DNA of 12,839 nt from Geobacillus icigianus (GTDB lineage: Bacteria > Bacillota > Bacilli > Bacillales > Anoxybacillaceae), in contig NZ_JPYA01000190.1 in NCBI RefSeq assembly GCF_000750005.1, positions 1 through 12,839 on the forward strand, read 5' to 3'. Position 1 is the first letter of the stretch, and every line of letters begins with the position of its first letter. The notes below the pieces were generated by a model. It was not told the origin of the DNA. It saw only the letters and a list, made by a program, of their open reading frames with translations, and did not search any database. This document shows positions 1-7,318 of the stretch, in pieces. Position numbers and translations under genes: made by a program.

Positions 1-90
1 ACAAAAAAGAGAAAAAAGATCAATAAATTTTAACATAAATTTCTGTAGATGAGCAAATTTGCTAACATAAATTGACGACTAAACAAAAAA

Positions 91-102
91 GGCTCTTCAC
101 CA
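91..102 (+). repeat. Left terminal inverted repeat of the ISL3 element
   Basis: GGCTCTTCACCA matches the reverse complement of 1809-1820 at 11 of 12 positions. It marks the outer left end of the element. Confidence 0.75.
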
Positions 103-331
103 AAAGTTGTACTTGATTTTTTCATACACATCTTACTTATGCATCTACGAAAGAACAGGAAATCAATCATTTTTTGCCTACACCTGTTCAGAGAAGTTCA
201 CCGTCTGTCAAGTACACGTTTTGGTGGGGCTGACCCAAAAGGTCGCCTTCTTTCAAGATAGACACAACATATAGTGCGGCAGAAGCAGTCAGTACGTATA
301 TATGGCGGCGAAAGAGGGCGTCCCGGTCCTT

Positions 332-359
332 TTGGAACAACCTCACCAAATTTTGTAAT
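332..359 (+). promoter_or_regulatory. Possible sigma-A promoter of the ISL3 transposase
   Basis: TTGGAA (332-337) and TGTAAT (354-359) are separated by 16 bp and would start transcription near 366. That places the whole start-codon hairpin (375-449) in the transcript. The -35 box is weak (4/6), so this is only a candidate. Confidence 0.35.
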
Positions 360-374
360 TTAGTGACAAAAAAG

Positions 375-449
375 AGAAAGCACTGACGAGACCCTGGCAA
401 TCATGTTAGCGGTGAAATCAACATGAAGGAGGTCTCGTAAGTGCTTTCT
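375..449 (+). promoter_or_regulatory. RNA hairpin occluding the transposase start codon
   Basis: Bases 375-393 are complementary to 431-449 at 18 of 19 positions; the single mismatch is 385/439. The right arm contains the GTG start codon (441-443) and the last two bases of the AAGGAGG Shine-Dalgarno (426-432). Inside the loop, CATGTT (402-407) can pair with AACATG (420-425). A mini-reading frame ATG-AAG-GAG-GTC-TCG-TAA (423-440) ends directly against the GTG. Other insertion sequences such as IS10 and IS50 use similar hairpins to block transposase translation from transcripts that enter from outside. That role is inferred here. Confidence 0.6.
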
Positions 450-1631
450 ATACCACTAGGATTGCCAGAATGTAAAGTGATTAAACAAGAACTTCATTCC
501 TATGGTTATGCGATTCATGTAGAGAAAACAGAGACACAGGAACATTGTCCTCATTGTGGGTTTGCCACTTCCTCTGTCCACGACAGACGGACAAGAAAAG
601 TACGGGATTTGGCGATTTTCCATCAACCTGTGTACTTGTTCGTAAAGGTAAAGCGCTATCGGTGTTGGAATTGCTCTCAAGTGTTTTCCGCCTCTTTGGA
701 ATCGATTGCACCCAATCAACACTATACTAATCGATTTTGTGAGTACTTGTATGAACTTTGCGAAGGCTCCACCATTCAAGAGGTGAGCCGAAAGCACTGT
801 ATTCCATATACAACATTGGAACGCATTTATTACTCCATCGCATCAAAAAAAGCAAAAGAGCGTCAAACAGCGACGGAGGTATCTTCTCCAGAAGAAATGG
901 TGCTTAGCTTAGATGAAATCGCGGTAAAAAAAGGACATCAGTATGAAACCATATTGATGGATGCCAAAGCTGGATCCGTCATGGGAATGCATGCCGATCG
1001 CCAATGTGACTCCGCTATCCACTTGTTGAGCCAAAAGGTCCTGTCGAAAGAAAGGGGTCAAACGGTGATTCTTGACATGTGGGAACCTTATCATAAGGCG
1101 GTTCGTGCCCTGTTTCCATCTGCTTCGATTGTCATCGATAAGTACCATGTGGTTCAAAAAGTGACACAAGCCTTGGATCAAGCAAGAAAGGAATGTTCCC
1201 CTTTGAAAAAGGCCCGATATCTTCTCTTAAAAGGCTGCGAAAAGCTTCGTCAGGACCAACGGCATCGATGAGACGATATCTTGGAGGAGTATCCGGTACT
1301 TTCCATTGCCTATGATCTGAAAGAGTTGTTTCGGGATTTTTACCGAACCGATGGATATAACGAAGCAAAGGAACGCTTGGAAGAATGGATTCAGTTAGCC
1401 AAACAGAGCCCTTTTGCTTCTTTTCAGGAAGCAGCCAACACGCTTGAAAGGTGGAAGGAGCCGATTCTTTCCTACTTTTTGTGTCCCTATACCAATGCCC
1501 GAATCGAGGGAACGAATCACAAGATCAAAAACATCAAACGCCGGGCATATGGCTATCGAAATCGGGAACGGTTTCGTTTGCGTGTATTTCTGGAGTGTAC
1601 AGGGAACACTACAGGTAGTCAGGCTACCTAA
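441..1631 (+). pseudogene. ISL3-family transposase, interrupted by in-frame TGA
   Basis: This encodes a DDE transposase of the ISL3 family, which cuts and moves the surrounding element. Translation starts at GTG 441, eight bases after AAGGAGG. The N-terminal part has a zinc ribbon (CPHC at residues 36-39, CWNC at 75-78) and a helix-turn-helix-like region around 105-130. The catalytic core shows a first Asp at 158 in LSLDEIAVKKG and a second at 212 in ILDMWEPYHKAV, followed by VIDKYHVVQKV. After residue 276 the frame hits TGA (1269-1271), then continues in the same frame to TAA at 1629-1631. The downstream part holds the family motif ARIEGTNHKIKNIKRRAYGY with the probable catalytic Glu and has a normal C-terminus. 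There is no frameshift; one nonsense change, possibly CGA to TGA, explains it. The 276-residue product lacks the catalytic Glu, so it should be inactive unless UGA is read through. Confidence 0.88.
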
Positions 1632-1637
1632 ACGCTC

Positions 1638-1741
1638 CCTTCTTCCGCTATCGGTATGATCGTTGGTAGAATGGAACCCGTCAAGGAAAGCACTTGACTG
1701 TTTCCATTCTACCCACTTCGTGGTCTGTATGCGGAAGAAGG
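1638..1741 (+). other. Nested hairpin downstream of the ISL3 transposase
   Basis: Three nested perfect stems fill the region after the stop codon. The outer stem is CCTTCTTCCGC (1638-1648) with GCGGAAGAAGG (1731-1741), 11 bp. The middle stem is GGTAGAATGGAA (1665-1676) with TTCCATTCTACC (1702-1713), 12 bp. The inner stem is GTCAAG (1680-1685) with CTTGAC (1693-1698). No T-run follows, so it is not a standard terminator. It may be an RNA structure or a DNA structure at the element's right end; the function is unknown. Confidence 0.6.
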
Positions 1742-1808
1742 ATCTGGACTGATGAACCTATTTCATCCAGCTAACATGTTTCTAGGATTGAGTGGAAATC
1801 ACAGAAAA

Positions 1809-1820
1809 TGGTGAAGAACC
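1809..1820 (-). repeat. Right terminal inverted repeat of the ISL3 element
   Basis: Read on the minus strand this is GGTTCTTCACCA, the partner of 91-102 with one mismatch. It marks the outer right end of the element. Confidence 0.75.
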
Positions 1821-1920
1821 GAAAAACATATCCATTTATTACAATATTAGATTCTCTAAAAACTCACAATTATGTTGTTGGAACACTTAGCGGATTTCTC
1901 CTTTGCACCGCCCGCCGATC

Positions 1921-1950
1921 AAAAGAAAAATCCCCGCCAACAGGCAGGGA
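1921..1950 (-). terminator. Rho-independent terminator of the dehydrogenase/oxidase operon
   Basis: On the minus strand TCCCTGCC-TGTT-GGCGGGGA forms an 8-bp stem with one U-G pair and is followed by a T-rich tract (complement of 1921-1930). It lies just after the stop codon of the FAD oxidase gene at 1964 and closes the operon. Confidence 0.85.
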
Positions 1951-1963
1951 TGCAGAGCGTCCG

Positions 1964-3331
1964 CTATGGCAAAAAAATTTTCCCCGGATTAAGAATGCCG
2001 TTTGGGTCAAACAATTGTTTCAGCCGCTTCATCCATCCTACGGCATCGCCCTTTTCCTCGCGCAAAAACGTCCGTTTGCCGATGCCGATGCCGTGCTCGC
2101 CCGTGCACGTGCCGCCGCGCGATAAGGCGTAGCGGACGATATGAGCATGCACTTGCTCGATTCGCGCCATCTCCTCGGCATCGTTCGGATCAAAAGCAAG
2201 CACGGTATGGTAGTTGCCGTCGCCGACATGGCCGAAAATGGCGGCGGTCATGTTCTGCTCGTTGACAAGCCGGCGCGTATCGGCGATCGCCCCCGGTAGC
2301 TCGGACAACGGCACGCACACATCGGTCGAGAGCATCGCCTTGCCCGGATAGGCGGCTTGAATGGCGAACGCCGCATGGTGGCGCGCTTCCCACAGCTTGG
2401 CGCGAGCGAGCGAGTCGGTCTCGACCACAAAGGAAACCGCGCCTTCGGACTCGCACAATTCTTTGACGAGTTCCGTCCCATCGTCCACGCTTGCCCGGCT
2501 GCCGCTCAATTCGATAAACAGCGTCGGCTTTACCGGATAATCCGTCTGTTTGTATGCGTTAACCGCGGCGATCGTCGCCTCATCCACGAGCTCAATTTTT
2601 CCGGGCTCAACGCCCGCTTTCAACACGGCAAACGCCGCCTGCGCCGCGGCCTCAAGCGTCGGAAAGCACGCTTTGATGGCCGTTGTTGCCTCCGGAATGC
2701 CGTGCAGGCGGACGATGAGACGGGTAAAAATCCCTAGCGTCCCTTCCGATCCGACGAACAAGCCGGTAAGATGATAGCCGGCAGACGATTTGACCGCCAA
2801 GCTGCCCGTTTGGATGACCGACCCGTCGGCAAGCACCACGTCAAGGCCGAGCACGTGATCGCGCATGACGCCGTATTTGACGCTGTTCGTGCCACTGGCA
2901 TTCGTTGCCGCCATGCCGCCGATCGTCGCGTCCGCCCCCGGGTCGACGGGGAAAAACAGCCCGTATGGCTTGAGCGCTTGATTGAGCTGCAACCGCGTCA
3001 CCCCCGGCTCAACGATGGCAAGGAAATCGTCGGGTCGGATGTCAACAATGTGATTCATTTGCGTCATATCGAGGCTGATGCCGCCTTCAACCGGAATGAC
3101 ATGCCCTTCCAAACTCGTGCCGGCGCCAAACGGCGTCACAGGGATGCGGTGCTCGTTGGCAAACGCCAACACTCGGCTCACTTCCTCCGCCGTTTTTGGA
3201 AACACGACGACATCCGGTTGGCGCGGCGTATGGTAGGCGATGCCTTTGCTATGGTGCTCAAGCACCGTTTCGTTTTGGCTCACCCGCTCTCGATCGCCGA
3301 TCAGTTCCAGCAGCGATTCATATACACCCAT
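1964..3331 (-). CDS. glcD: FAD-binding oxidase, GlcD/D-lactate dehydrogenase type
   Basis: This 455-residue flavoprotein of the FAD-linked oxidase family (PCMH-type FAD domain plus GlcD-like C-terminal domain) should oxidise a D-2-hydroxy acid such as D-lactate or glycolate to the 2-oxo acid. The FAD-binding loop is visible around residues 67-80 (PFGAGTSLEGHVIP), with further FAD contacts near 131-150 (PGADATIGGM, NASGTNS) and 194-200 (GSEGTLG). The C-terminal domain has GHVGDGNYH (367-375) and GEHGIGIGKR (411-420), typical of this family. The ATG at 3331 was chosen because AAGGGGGA lies 6 bases upstream and the protein then begins at the usual family point; an open frame 25 codons longer has no such signal. 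The gene is the last of the operon, 78 bp after the E1-beta gene, which suggests that its product feeds the dehydrogenase. Its exact substrate and electron acceptor cannot be read from the sequence. Confidence 0.9.
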   Translation of the reverse strand: MGVYESLLELIGDRERVSQNETVLEHHSKGIAYHTPRQPDVVVFPKTAEEVSRVLAFANEHRIPVTPFGAGTSLEGHVIPVEGGISLDMTQMNHIVDIRPDDFLAIVEPGVTRLQLNQALKPYGLFFPVDPGADATIGGMAATNASGTNSVKYGVMRDHVLGLDVVLADGSVIQTGSLAVKSSAGYHLTGLFVGSEGTLGIFTRLIVRLHGIPEATTAIKACFPTLEAAAQAAFAVLKAGVEPGKIELVDEATIAAVNAYKQTDYPVKPTLFIELSGSRASVDDGTELVKELCESEGAVSFVVETDSLARAKLWEARHHAAFAIQAAYPGKAMLSTDVCVPLSELPGAIADTRRLVNEQNMTAAIFGHVGDGNYHTVLAFDPNDAEEMARIEQVHAHIVRYALSRGGTCTGEHGIGIGKRTFLREEKGDAVGWMKRLKQLFDPNGILNPGKIFLP

Positions 3332-3409
3332 CGCTCTCCCCCTTTTGTCTATCGAATGGCCCGGCCGCACCAGCCCCCTTCCATCACCGGGCGCTGGGCA
3401 GCCCATCCG

Positions 3410-4387
3410 TCAGTAGCGCAGCAACGTTTCGATTCCTTCCGCGATACGAGCTGGATTCGGCAGCCAATCATCTTCCACCGACGGCACCGGGTATGGCGTG
3501 TCATACCCGGCGACGCGCACGATGGGGGCTGAGAGGGCGAATAGCGCCCGCTCGCTGATCAAGGCCGCCACTTCGGCGCCGAATCCGCTCGTTTTCACCG
3601 CTTCATGGACGATCATCACCCGCCCCGTTTTTTCGACCGAGGCGAGGATGGCATCGATATCGAGCGGCTGAAGGCAGCGCAGATCGATCACTTCCGCGTC
3701 AATCCCTTTCGTCCGCATCTCATCGGCCAGTTTGGTGACAAGCGGTACGGTTGCCCCCCACGTAATGATCGTCAAATCTTCTCCTTCTTTCACGACCCGC
3801 GCTTGGCCGAGCGGAATCGTGTACGGTTCTTCCGGCACCTCCATCCGAAACGCCCGATACAGCTTCATCGGCTCCAAAAACAGCACCGGATCATCGTCGC
3901 GAATGGCGGAAATGAGCAATCCTTTCGCATCATACGGATTGGATGGCATCACGACTTTCAAGCCCGGAGAATGAGTAAACAGCGCCTCCAGCGCATCGGA
4001 GTGCAGCTCCGGCGTCCGCACCCCGCCGCCGTATGGGCTGCGCACGACGATCGGGCACGAAAACCGCCCGCCGGAGCGGAAGCGAATGCGCGCCGCCTGC
4101 GCAGCGAGCTGGTCCATCGCTTGATACACAAACCCAAGAAATTGGATTTCGGCAATCGGCCGCATGCCATTGATCGCCAACCCGATCGACGTGCCGATGA
4201 TGCCGGATTCAGCCAGCGGCGTATCGAACACACGGTCAGGGCCAAACTGCTCCAGCAACCCGTCCGTCGCCCGGAAGACGCCGCCGTTTTCGCCGACATC
4301 CTCGCCAAGCACGATGACGCGCGAGTTGCGCTCCATCTCTTGGCGCATCGCTTCATTGATCGCTTCGATCATCGTCAATTCAGCCAT
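3410..4387 (-). CDS. 2-oxo acid (pyruvate-type) dehydrogenase E1 component, beta subunit
   Basis: This 325-residue subunit forms the thiamine-diphosphate-dependent E1 with the alpha subunit encoded just upstream. E1 decarboxylates a 2-oxo acid and passes the acyl group to lipoyl-E2. Recognisable features are GEDVGENGGVFRAT (28-41), the PLAESGI segment with the conserved cofactor-activating Glu (E60), FGFVYxxMDQ-like LGFVYQAMDQL (84-94), RSPYGGGVRTPELHSD (116-131, conserved His 129) and the C-terminal transketolase domain with VIDLRCLQPLD and VHEAVKTSGFG. It clearly resembles the Geobacillus stearothermophilus PDH beta chain but differs at many positions, so it is probably a paralogue and not the housekeeping copy. 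Its ATG follows directly on the TAA of the alpha gene (TAAATG), with AAAGGGGTGA as ribosome binding site, so the two subunits should be translationally coupled. Such genes are often labelled pdhB or bkdAB; the substrate is uncertain. Confidence 0.92.
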   Translation of the reverse strand: MAELTMIEAINEAMRQEMERNSRVIVLGEDVGENGGVFRATDGLLEQFGPDRVFDTPLAESGIIGTSIGLAINGMRPIAEIQFLGFVYQAMDQLAAQAARIRFRSGGRFSCPIVVRSPYGGGVRTPELHSDALEALFTHSPGLKVVMPSNPYDAKGLLISAIRDDDPVLFLEPMKLYRAFRMEVPEEPYTIPLGQARVVKEGEDLTIITWGATVPLVTKLADEMRTKGIDAEVIDLRCLQPLDIDAILASVEKTGRVMIVHEAVKTSGFGAEVAALISERALFALSAPIVRVAGYDTPYPVPSVEDDWLPNPARIAEGIETLLRY

Positions 4388-5467
4388 TTATTTCACCCCT
4401 TTTGCCTGCTTGCGCCGCATCACTTCCGCTTTTTGCTCGGCAAGCAATTTCGGCGCCTCGCTGTACACATAATCGAATACATCGGCAATGGAACCGGATG
4501 GGCTGGCAATGGCGGCCTCATACGCCGCTGTCACTTCCGCGTTCACTTCCGCAACGAATGCTTCTTCCTGCGCCTCCGTCCACAACCCGCGCCGCGCAAG
4601 CAGCACACGCACGCGGTGGAGCGGATCTTTCCGCCGCCACGCTTCGACTTCTTCCGGCCGCCGATACTTCGTCGGATCGTCCGCCGTTGTATGCGGCCCA
4701 AGCCGATACGTGAGCGCCTCGATCAACATCGGCCCTTCCCCGCGGCGCGCCGCATCGACCGCCTGTTTCATCGTTTCATACACCGCCAACACGTCGTTGC
4801 CGTCAACCAGCACTCCTTTCATCCCGTAGGCAAGCGCCTTTTGCGCGATCGTTCGGCTCGCCGTCTGCTTGGCGTACGGAACGCTAATCGCATACTGGTT
4901 GTTTTGACAGAAAAAGATGACCGGCACGTTGTATACCGCGGCAAAGTTCATCGCTTCATGAAAATCGCCTTCCGATGTCGCTCCGTCGCCGAAATAAGCC
5001 ACCGATACGTGCGGCTCGCCTTTCAATTTCGATGCCCACGCGCAGCCGACGGCATGCAGCGTCTGAGCGGCAATGATGATTTGCGTCGGAAAAATGTTCA
5101 CCCCATCCGGCATCCGCTTTCCCGACAGGCGGCCCTGCACGTAATGGAAAAACTGTTCAAGCGGCATGCCCTGCAACAAACAGACCGCCACTTCGCGGTA
5201 GCTCGGGAAAATCCAGTCGTCGTTTCGGAGCGCAAGAGCGCTGCCGACTTGCGCCGCCTCTTGGCCGCTGAACGGCGCATACGTTCCAATCCGTCCTTGC
5301 CGCTGCATGCGCAACAGCCGCTCATCGATGACGCGCGCCCGCCGCATCGCTTTGTAGGCGTTAAGCAGCCAGTCATCAGAAAATGCTGCGATTTTCGCCT
5401 CATCTCCGCCCCCGTTTTCATCGAGAATTTGCACCATCTCGATAGACAGCTCATTTGGATCGAACAT
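4388..5467 (-). CDS. pdhA: 2-oxo acid (pyruvate-type) dehydrogenase E1 component, alpha subunit
   Basis: This is the thiamine-diphosphate-binding alpha subunit of E1, 359 residues with the chosen start. The cofactor motif runs from GDGATSEGDFHEAMNF (160-175) to CQNN (187-190), the classic GDG-to-NN spacing. YRLGPHTTADDPTKYR (254-269) is the active-site loop of the pyruvate-type family with its conserved His; branched-chain enzymes usually read GHHSTSDD there. The ATG at 5467 is preferred because GGAAGGGG lies 6 bases upstream. The frame is open to a TTG at 5521 with no ribosome binding site. The gene is second in the operon, 75 bp after E2, and abuts the beta gene without a gap. It is divergent from the housekeeping PDH alpha of Geobacillus, especially in the first 30 residues. 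Pyruvate is the most likely substrate, but other 2-oxo acids are possible. Confidence 0.91.
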   Translation of the reverse strand: MFDPNELSIEMVQILDENGGGDEAKIAAFSDDWLLNAYKAMRRARVIDERLLRMQRQGRIGTYAPFSGQEAAQVGSALALRNDDWIFPSYREVAVCLLQGMPLEQFFHYVQGRLSGKRMPDGVNIFPTQIIIAAQTLHAVGCAWASKLKGEPHVSVAYFGDGATSEGDFHEAMNFAAVYNVPVIFFCQNNQYAISVPYAKQTASRTIAQKALAYGMKGVLVDGNDVLAVYETMKQAVDAARRGEGPMLIEALTYRLGPHTTADDPTKYRRPEEVEAWRRKDPLHRVRVLLARRGLWTEAQEEAFVAEVNAEVTAAYEAAIASPSGSIADVFDYVYSEAPKLLAEQKAEVMRRKQAKGVK

Positions 5468-5542
5468 CGAATCCCCTTCCATCATTGATTTGCTGATCAC
5501 GGCCTGAGTCAGTTCACCCAAAGAAAGCGAACCGACGGCTGC

Positions 5543-6835
5543 CTACCGAACATCGAGCAGCAGCACTTCCGGATGGCTCAAATAGTGCGCCACCGTCCGC
5601 ATAAACCGTCCGGCCGGCTCACCGTCAATGACACGGTGATCAAACGTGAGCGAGATCCCCATCATGTCGCGAATGACAATCTCATCGTCGATCACGACCG
5701 GTTTCCGCTTGATGGCATGCGCCCCGAAAATCGCCACTTCCGGGTAATTGATGATCGGCTTCGCAAACCATCCCCCGCCCGCGCCGGTGCTCGTGATCGT
5801 GAACGTGCTTCCTTGCAGCTCCTTAAGGCGAAGCGCCTGGCGGTGCGCTTTCTCGGAAAGTTCGGCGATTTCAACGGCCAACTCGCGAATCGATTTTTGA
5901 TCGGCGTCGCGGATGACAGGCACCAACAGTCCCGCCTTCGTCGCCGTCGCGATGCCGATGTGATACCGTTTCTTCAACACGATTTCATTCGTCTCTTCAT
6001 CAAGCGAAGCGTTAAACATCGGATATTCCTTCAGCGCCCTTGTCACCGCCTTAATGATAAACGGCAAATACGTCAGCTTGATCTGCTCCTTCGCCAGCTC
6101 GCTGGCAAGGCTTTTTCGAATCTCGACGAGCTTCGTCACGTCGATCTCGTCCATCCCGGTCGCATGCGGCGCCGTATACACCGATTTCACCATTTTTTCG
6201 GCGATTTTTTTGCGCAAACCGCGGAGTGGAATGCGCTCTTCTTCCTCAAACAAGGCATCCAAGCCCGCGATGGATGTCCATGTGGCTATACTCGCCTGCC
6301 GTCCTCCAGCCGCGCCGCCGGTCGGCAGGGCATCTTTCTTCGCTTCGTCCCTTGCCGCCACCGTCGCGGCCGCCTCCCGCTCCCTGACATACCGCTCCAA
6401 ATCGGCGAGCGTCACCCGGCCGCCTTCGCCCGTTCCTTCCACTTCATCGATCGGAACGCCCAACTCCCGCGCCCGCTTGCGCACCGACGGCGCCGCAATC
6501 GCCCGTTTGCGGGCCGGACGCGGCGCTTCTCCATGAGCAGCAGGCACAGGCTCCCGAACCGAATCTTCAGTCGGCGCCGCTTCCCCCGCGACCGCCGCCT
6601 CGGTTTCCACGACAATCAACGGCTCTCCCACCTTGACCGTCGCCCCTTCCGGCCCAGCAAGCGCCACCACTTTCCCCGCCACCGGCGTCGTCATTTCGAC
6701 CATGGCCTTATCAGTCTGTATTTCCGCAATCGGCTGATCGGCGTTGACGACATCCCCTTCACGGACGAGCCAGCGAATAATTTCGGCTTCATGCAGCCCT
6801 TCGCCAATATCAGGCAACTTAAATTCATAGATCAT
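5543..6835 (-). CDS. Dihydrolipoamide acyltransferase, E2 of a 2-oxo acid dehydrogenase complex
   Basis: This 430-residue protein is the E2 core, which transfers the acyl group from E1 to CoA through a swinging lipoyl arm. Domain order: a single lipoyl domain (about 1-78) with the lipoylated lysine K43 in TDKAMVEM; an Ala/Pro/Glu-rich linker; an E1/E3-binding domain (about 114-150, APSVRKRARELGVPIDEV and GEGGRVTLADLERYV); a second linker; and the catalytic domain (about 200-430) with the active-site motif DHRVIDGEPAGR (399-410, H400 and D404). The ATG at 6835 was chosen because GGAAGGGGA lies 8 bases upstream and MIYEFKLPDIGEG is the canonical N-terminus. E2 is the first gene of the operon, unlike the usual E1-alpha, E1-beta, E2, E3 order, and no E3 (lipoamide dehydrogenase) gene follows. 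The E3-binding domain is intact, so E3 is presumably borrowed from another locus. Confidence 0.93.
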   Translation of the reverse strand: MIYEFKLPDIGEGLHEAEIIRWLVREGDVVNADQPIAEIQTDKAMVEMTTPVAGKVVALAGPEGATVKVGEPLIVVETEAAVAGEAAPTEDSVREPVPAAHGEAPRPARKRAIAAPSVRKRARELGVPIDEVEGTGEGGRVTLADLERYVREREAAATVAARDEAKKDALPTGGAAGGRQASIATWTSIAGLDALFEEEERIPLRGLRKKIAEKMVKSVYTAPHATGMDEIDVTKLVEIRKSLASELAKEQIKLTYLPFIIKAVTRALKEYPMFNASLDEETNEIVLKKRYHIGIATATKAGLLVPVIRDADQKSIRELAVEIAELSEKAHRQALRLKELQGSTFTITSTGAGGGWFAKPIINYPEVAIFGAHAIKRKPVVIDDEIVIRDMMGISLTFDHRVIDGEPAGRFMRTVAHYLSHPEVLLLDVR

Positions 6836-6928
6836 AGCGATATCCCCTTCCTCTTCTTCTCGTATTGCGATTGGAAACAAACAAATGGTGCAGCATCGAT
6901 GGTGTGGAAATCATGAGGAAATACAACA

Positions 6929-6943
6929 GTTAAGCGCTTACAA
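6929..6943. promoter_or_regulatory. cre-like CcpA site in the operon leader
   Basis: GTTAAGCGCTTAC contains the perfect 10-bp palindrome TAAGCGCTTA. It matches the AANCGNT core and one arm (TTACA) of the Bacillus catabolite-responsive element, but not the TG of the other arm. It lies about 70 bp downstream of the predicted transcription start, where bound CcpA would act as a roadblock. This suggests carbon catabolite repression of the operon. Confidence 0.5.
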
Positions 6944-7016
6944 TAGATGCGGTGAGAATCGTTTTTTCTACCAAAGCACCCAATTAATATTCCGAATTTT
7001 CTAACCTACAAACTTT

Positions 7017-7046
7017 ATGATAGTATATAGATTGTGGCGCTGTCAA
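7017..7046 (-). promoter_or_regulatory. Sigma-A promoter of the 2-oxo acid dehydrogenase operon
   Basis: On the minus strand TTGACA (complement of 7041-7046) and TATCAT (complement of 7017-7022) are separated by 18 bp. Transcription would start near 7010, giving a leader of about 175 bases before the E2 start at 6835. The perfect -35 box and 5/6 -10 box make this the strongest promoter in the window. Confidence 0.75.
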
Positions 7047-7275
7047 TATAAGGAGAACGGACATTTTCCACCTGCTTCGACAATCAGCGACAGCCGTCTC
7101 TATTATCAAAAAAATAATAACATGATTCCATTCACCCAAAACAACAGGAGCGGATCCAAAACGATGAGGAGGCAGTTTTTCACAACATCATAGAAGGACG
7201 TGAAAAACGACTTTCGCGCGCAAATTGGTGGCATTGGTGCAAAAAAGAAGTTGATTCTACATAGATTAAGTTGCC
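7047..7275. other. Intergenic stretch without a recognisable gene
   Basis: No reading frame with family features or a proper ribosome binding site is visible on either strand. One plus-strand frame (about 7121-7258) stays open for some 46 codons and is rich in charged and Trp residues, and the end of this stretch leads into the transposon-like repeat at 7276. It may be decayed mobile-element DNA, but nothing identifies it. Confidence 0.4.
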
Positions 7276-7318
7276 TTTCCGTCAAGGATATGTTAAACGA
7301 TTTCATTGCACTATATAT
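7276..7318 (+). repeat. Diverged end of a mobile element, related to 11991-12035
   Basis: This segment begins TTTCCGTCAAGGAT and runs to CTATATAT. It matches the reverse complement of 11991-12035 at roughly 37 of 45 positions, including a perfect 14-base block and the TTGCA-CTATATAT end. One frame in each copy translates alike, as SVKDMLNDFIALYI here and SVKDVLDFFVASIY there. The two copies lie in opposite orientation and look like ends of the same transposon family, possibly including the 3' end of its transposase gene. Confidence 0.6.

Larger units (their letters stand above)
91..1820 (+). mobile_element. ISL3-family insertion sequence (transposase interrupted by a stop codon)
   Basis: The element is about 1.73 kb and contains one transposase gene of ISL3 type. 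Its tips are GGCTCTTCACCA at 91-102 and, in reverse complement, GGTTCTTCACCA at 1809-1820, an 11/12 match; three further matches follow at positions 18-20 of the repeats. ISL3 elements characteristically start with GGCTCTT-like tips and make 8-bp target duplications. The flanks here, acaaaaaa (83-90) and gaaaaaca (1821-1828), are both A-rich but not identical, so no clean duplication is visible. About 350 bp of non-coding DNA precede the transposase, and about 190 bp with a nested hairpin follow it. The transposase has an in-frame TGA, so this copy is probably inactive unless helped in trans. Confidence 0.85.

Noticed and set aside
83..90. The 8 bases acaaaaaa before the ISL3 element compared with gaaaaaca after it as a target duplication.
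   Set aside because: Both are A-rich but not identical, so no target duplication can be claimed.
188..400. A 70-codon minus-strand reading frame in the left non-coding part of the ISL3 element.
   Set aside because: It has no ribosome binding site and no recognised motifs, and it overlaps the left arm of the start-codon hairpin. Chance openness is the simpler explanation.
3605..6916. Long plus-strand open frames (up to about 627 codons) opposite the dehydrogenase genes.
   Set aside because: They are His/Arg-rich mirror frames of strongly supported minus-strand genes and have no domains or ribosome binding sites.
7020..7033. TAGTATATAGATTG in the operon promoter resembles the first bases (TATATAGAT) of the element's terminal repeat and could mark the other end of the relic copy at 7318.
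   Set aside because: Only about nine bases match, in an AT-rich context, and the inner sequence shows no further similarity to the element.
7121..7258. A plus-strand frame of about 46 codons with a Trp- and Lys-rich peptide (NIIEGREKRLSRANWWHWCK) that looks protein-like.
   Set aside because: It has no start signal, is cut by stops on both sides and resembles no family I know. It is kept only as possible relic DNA.
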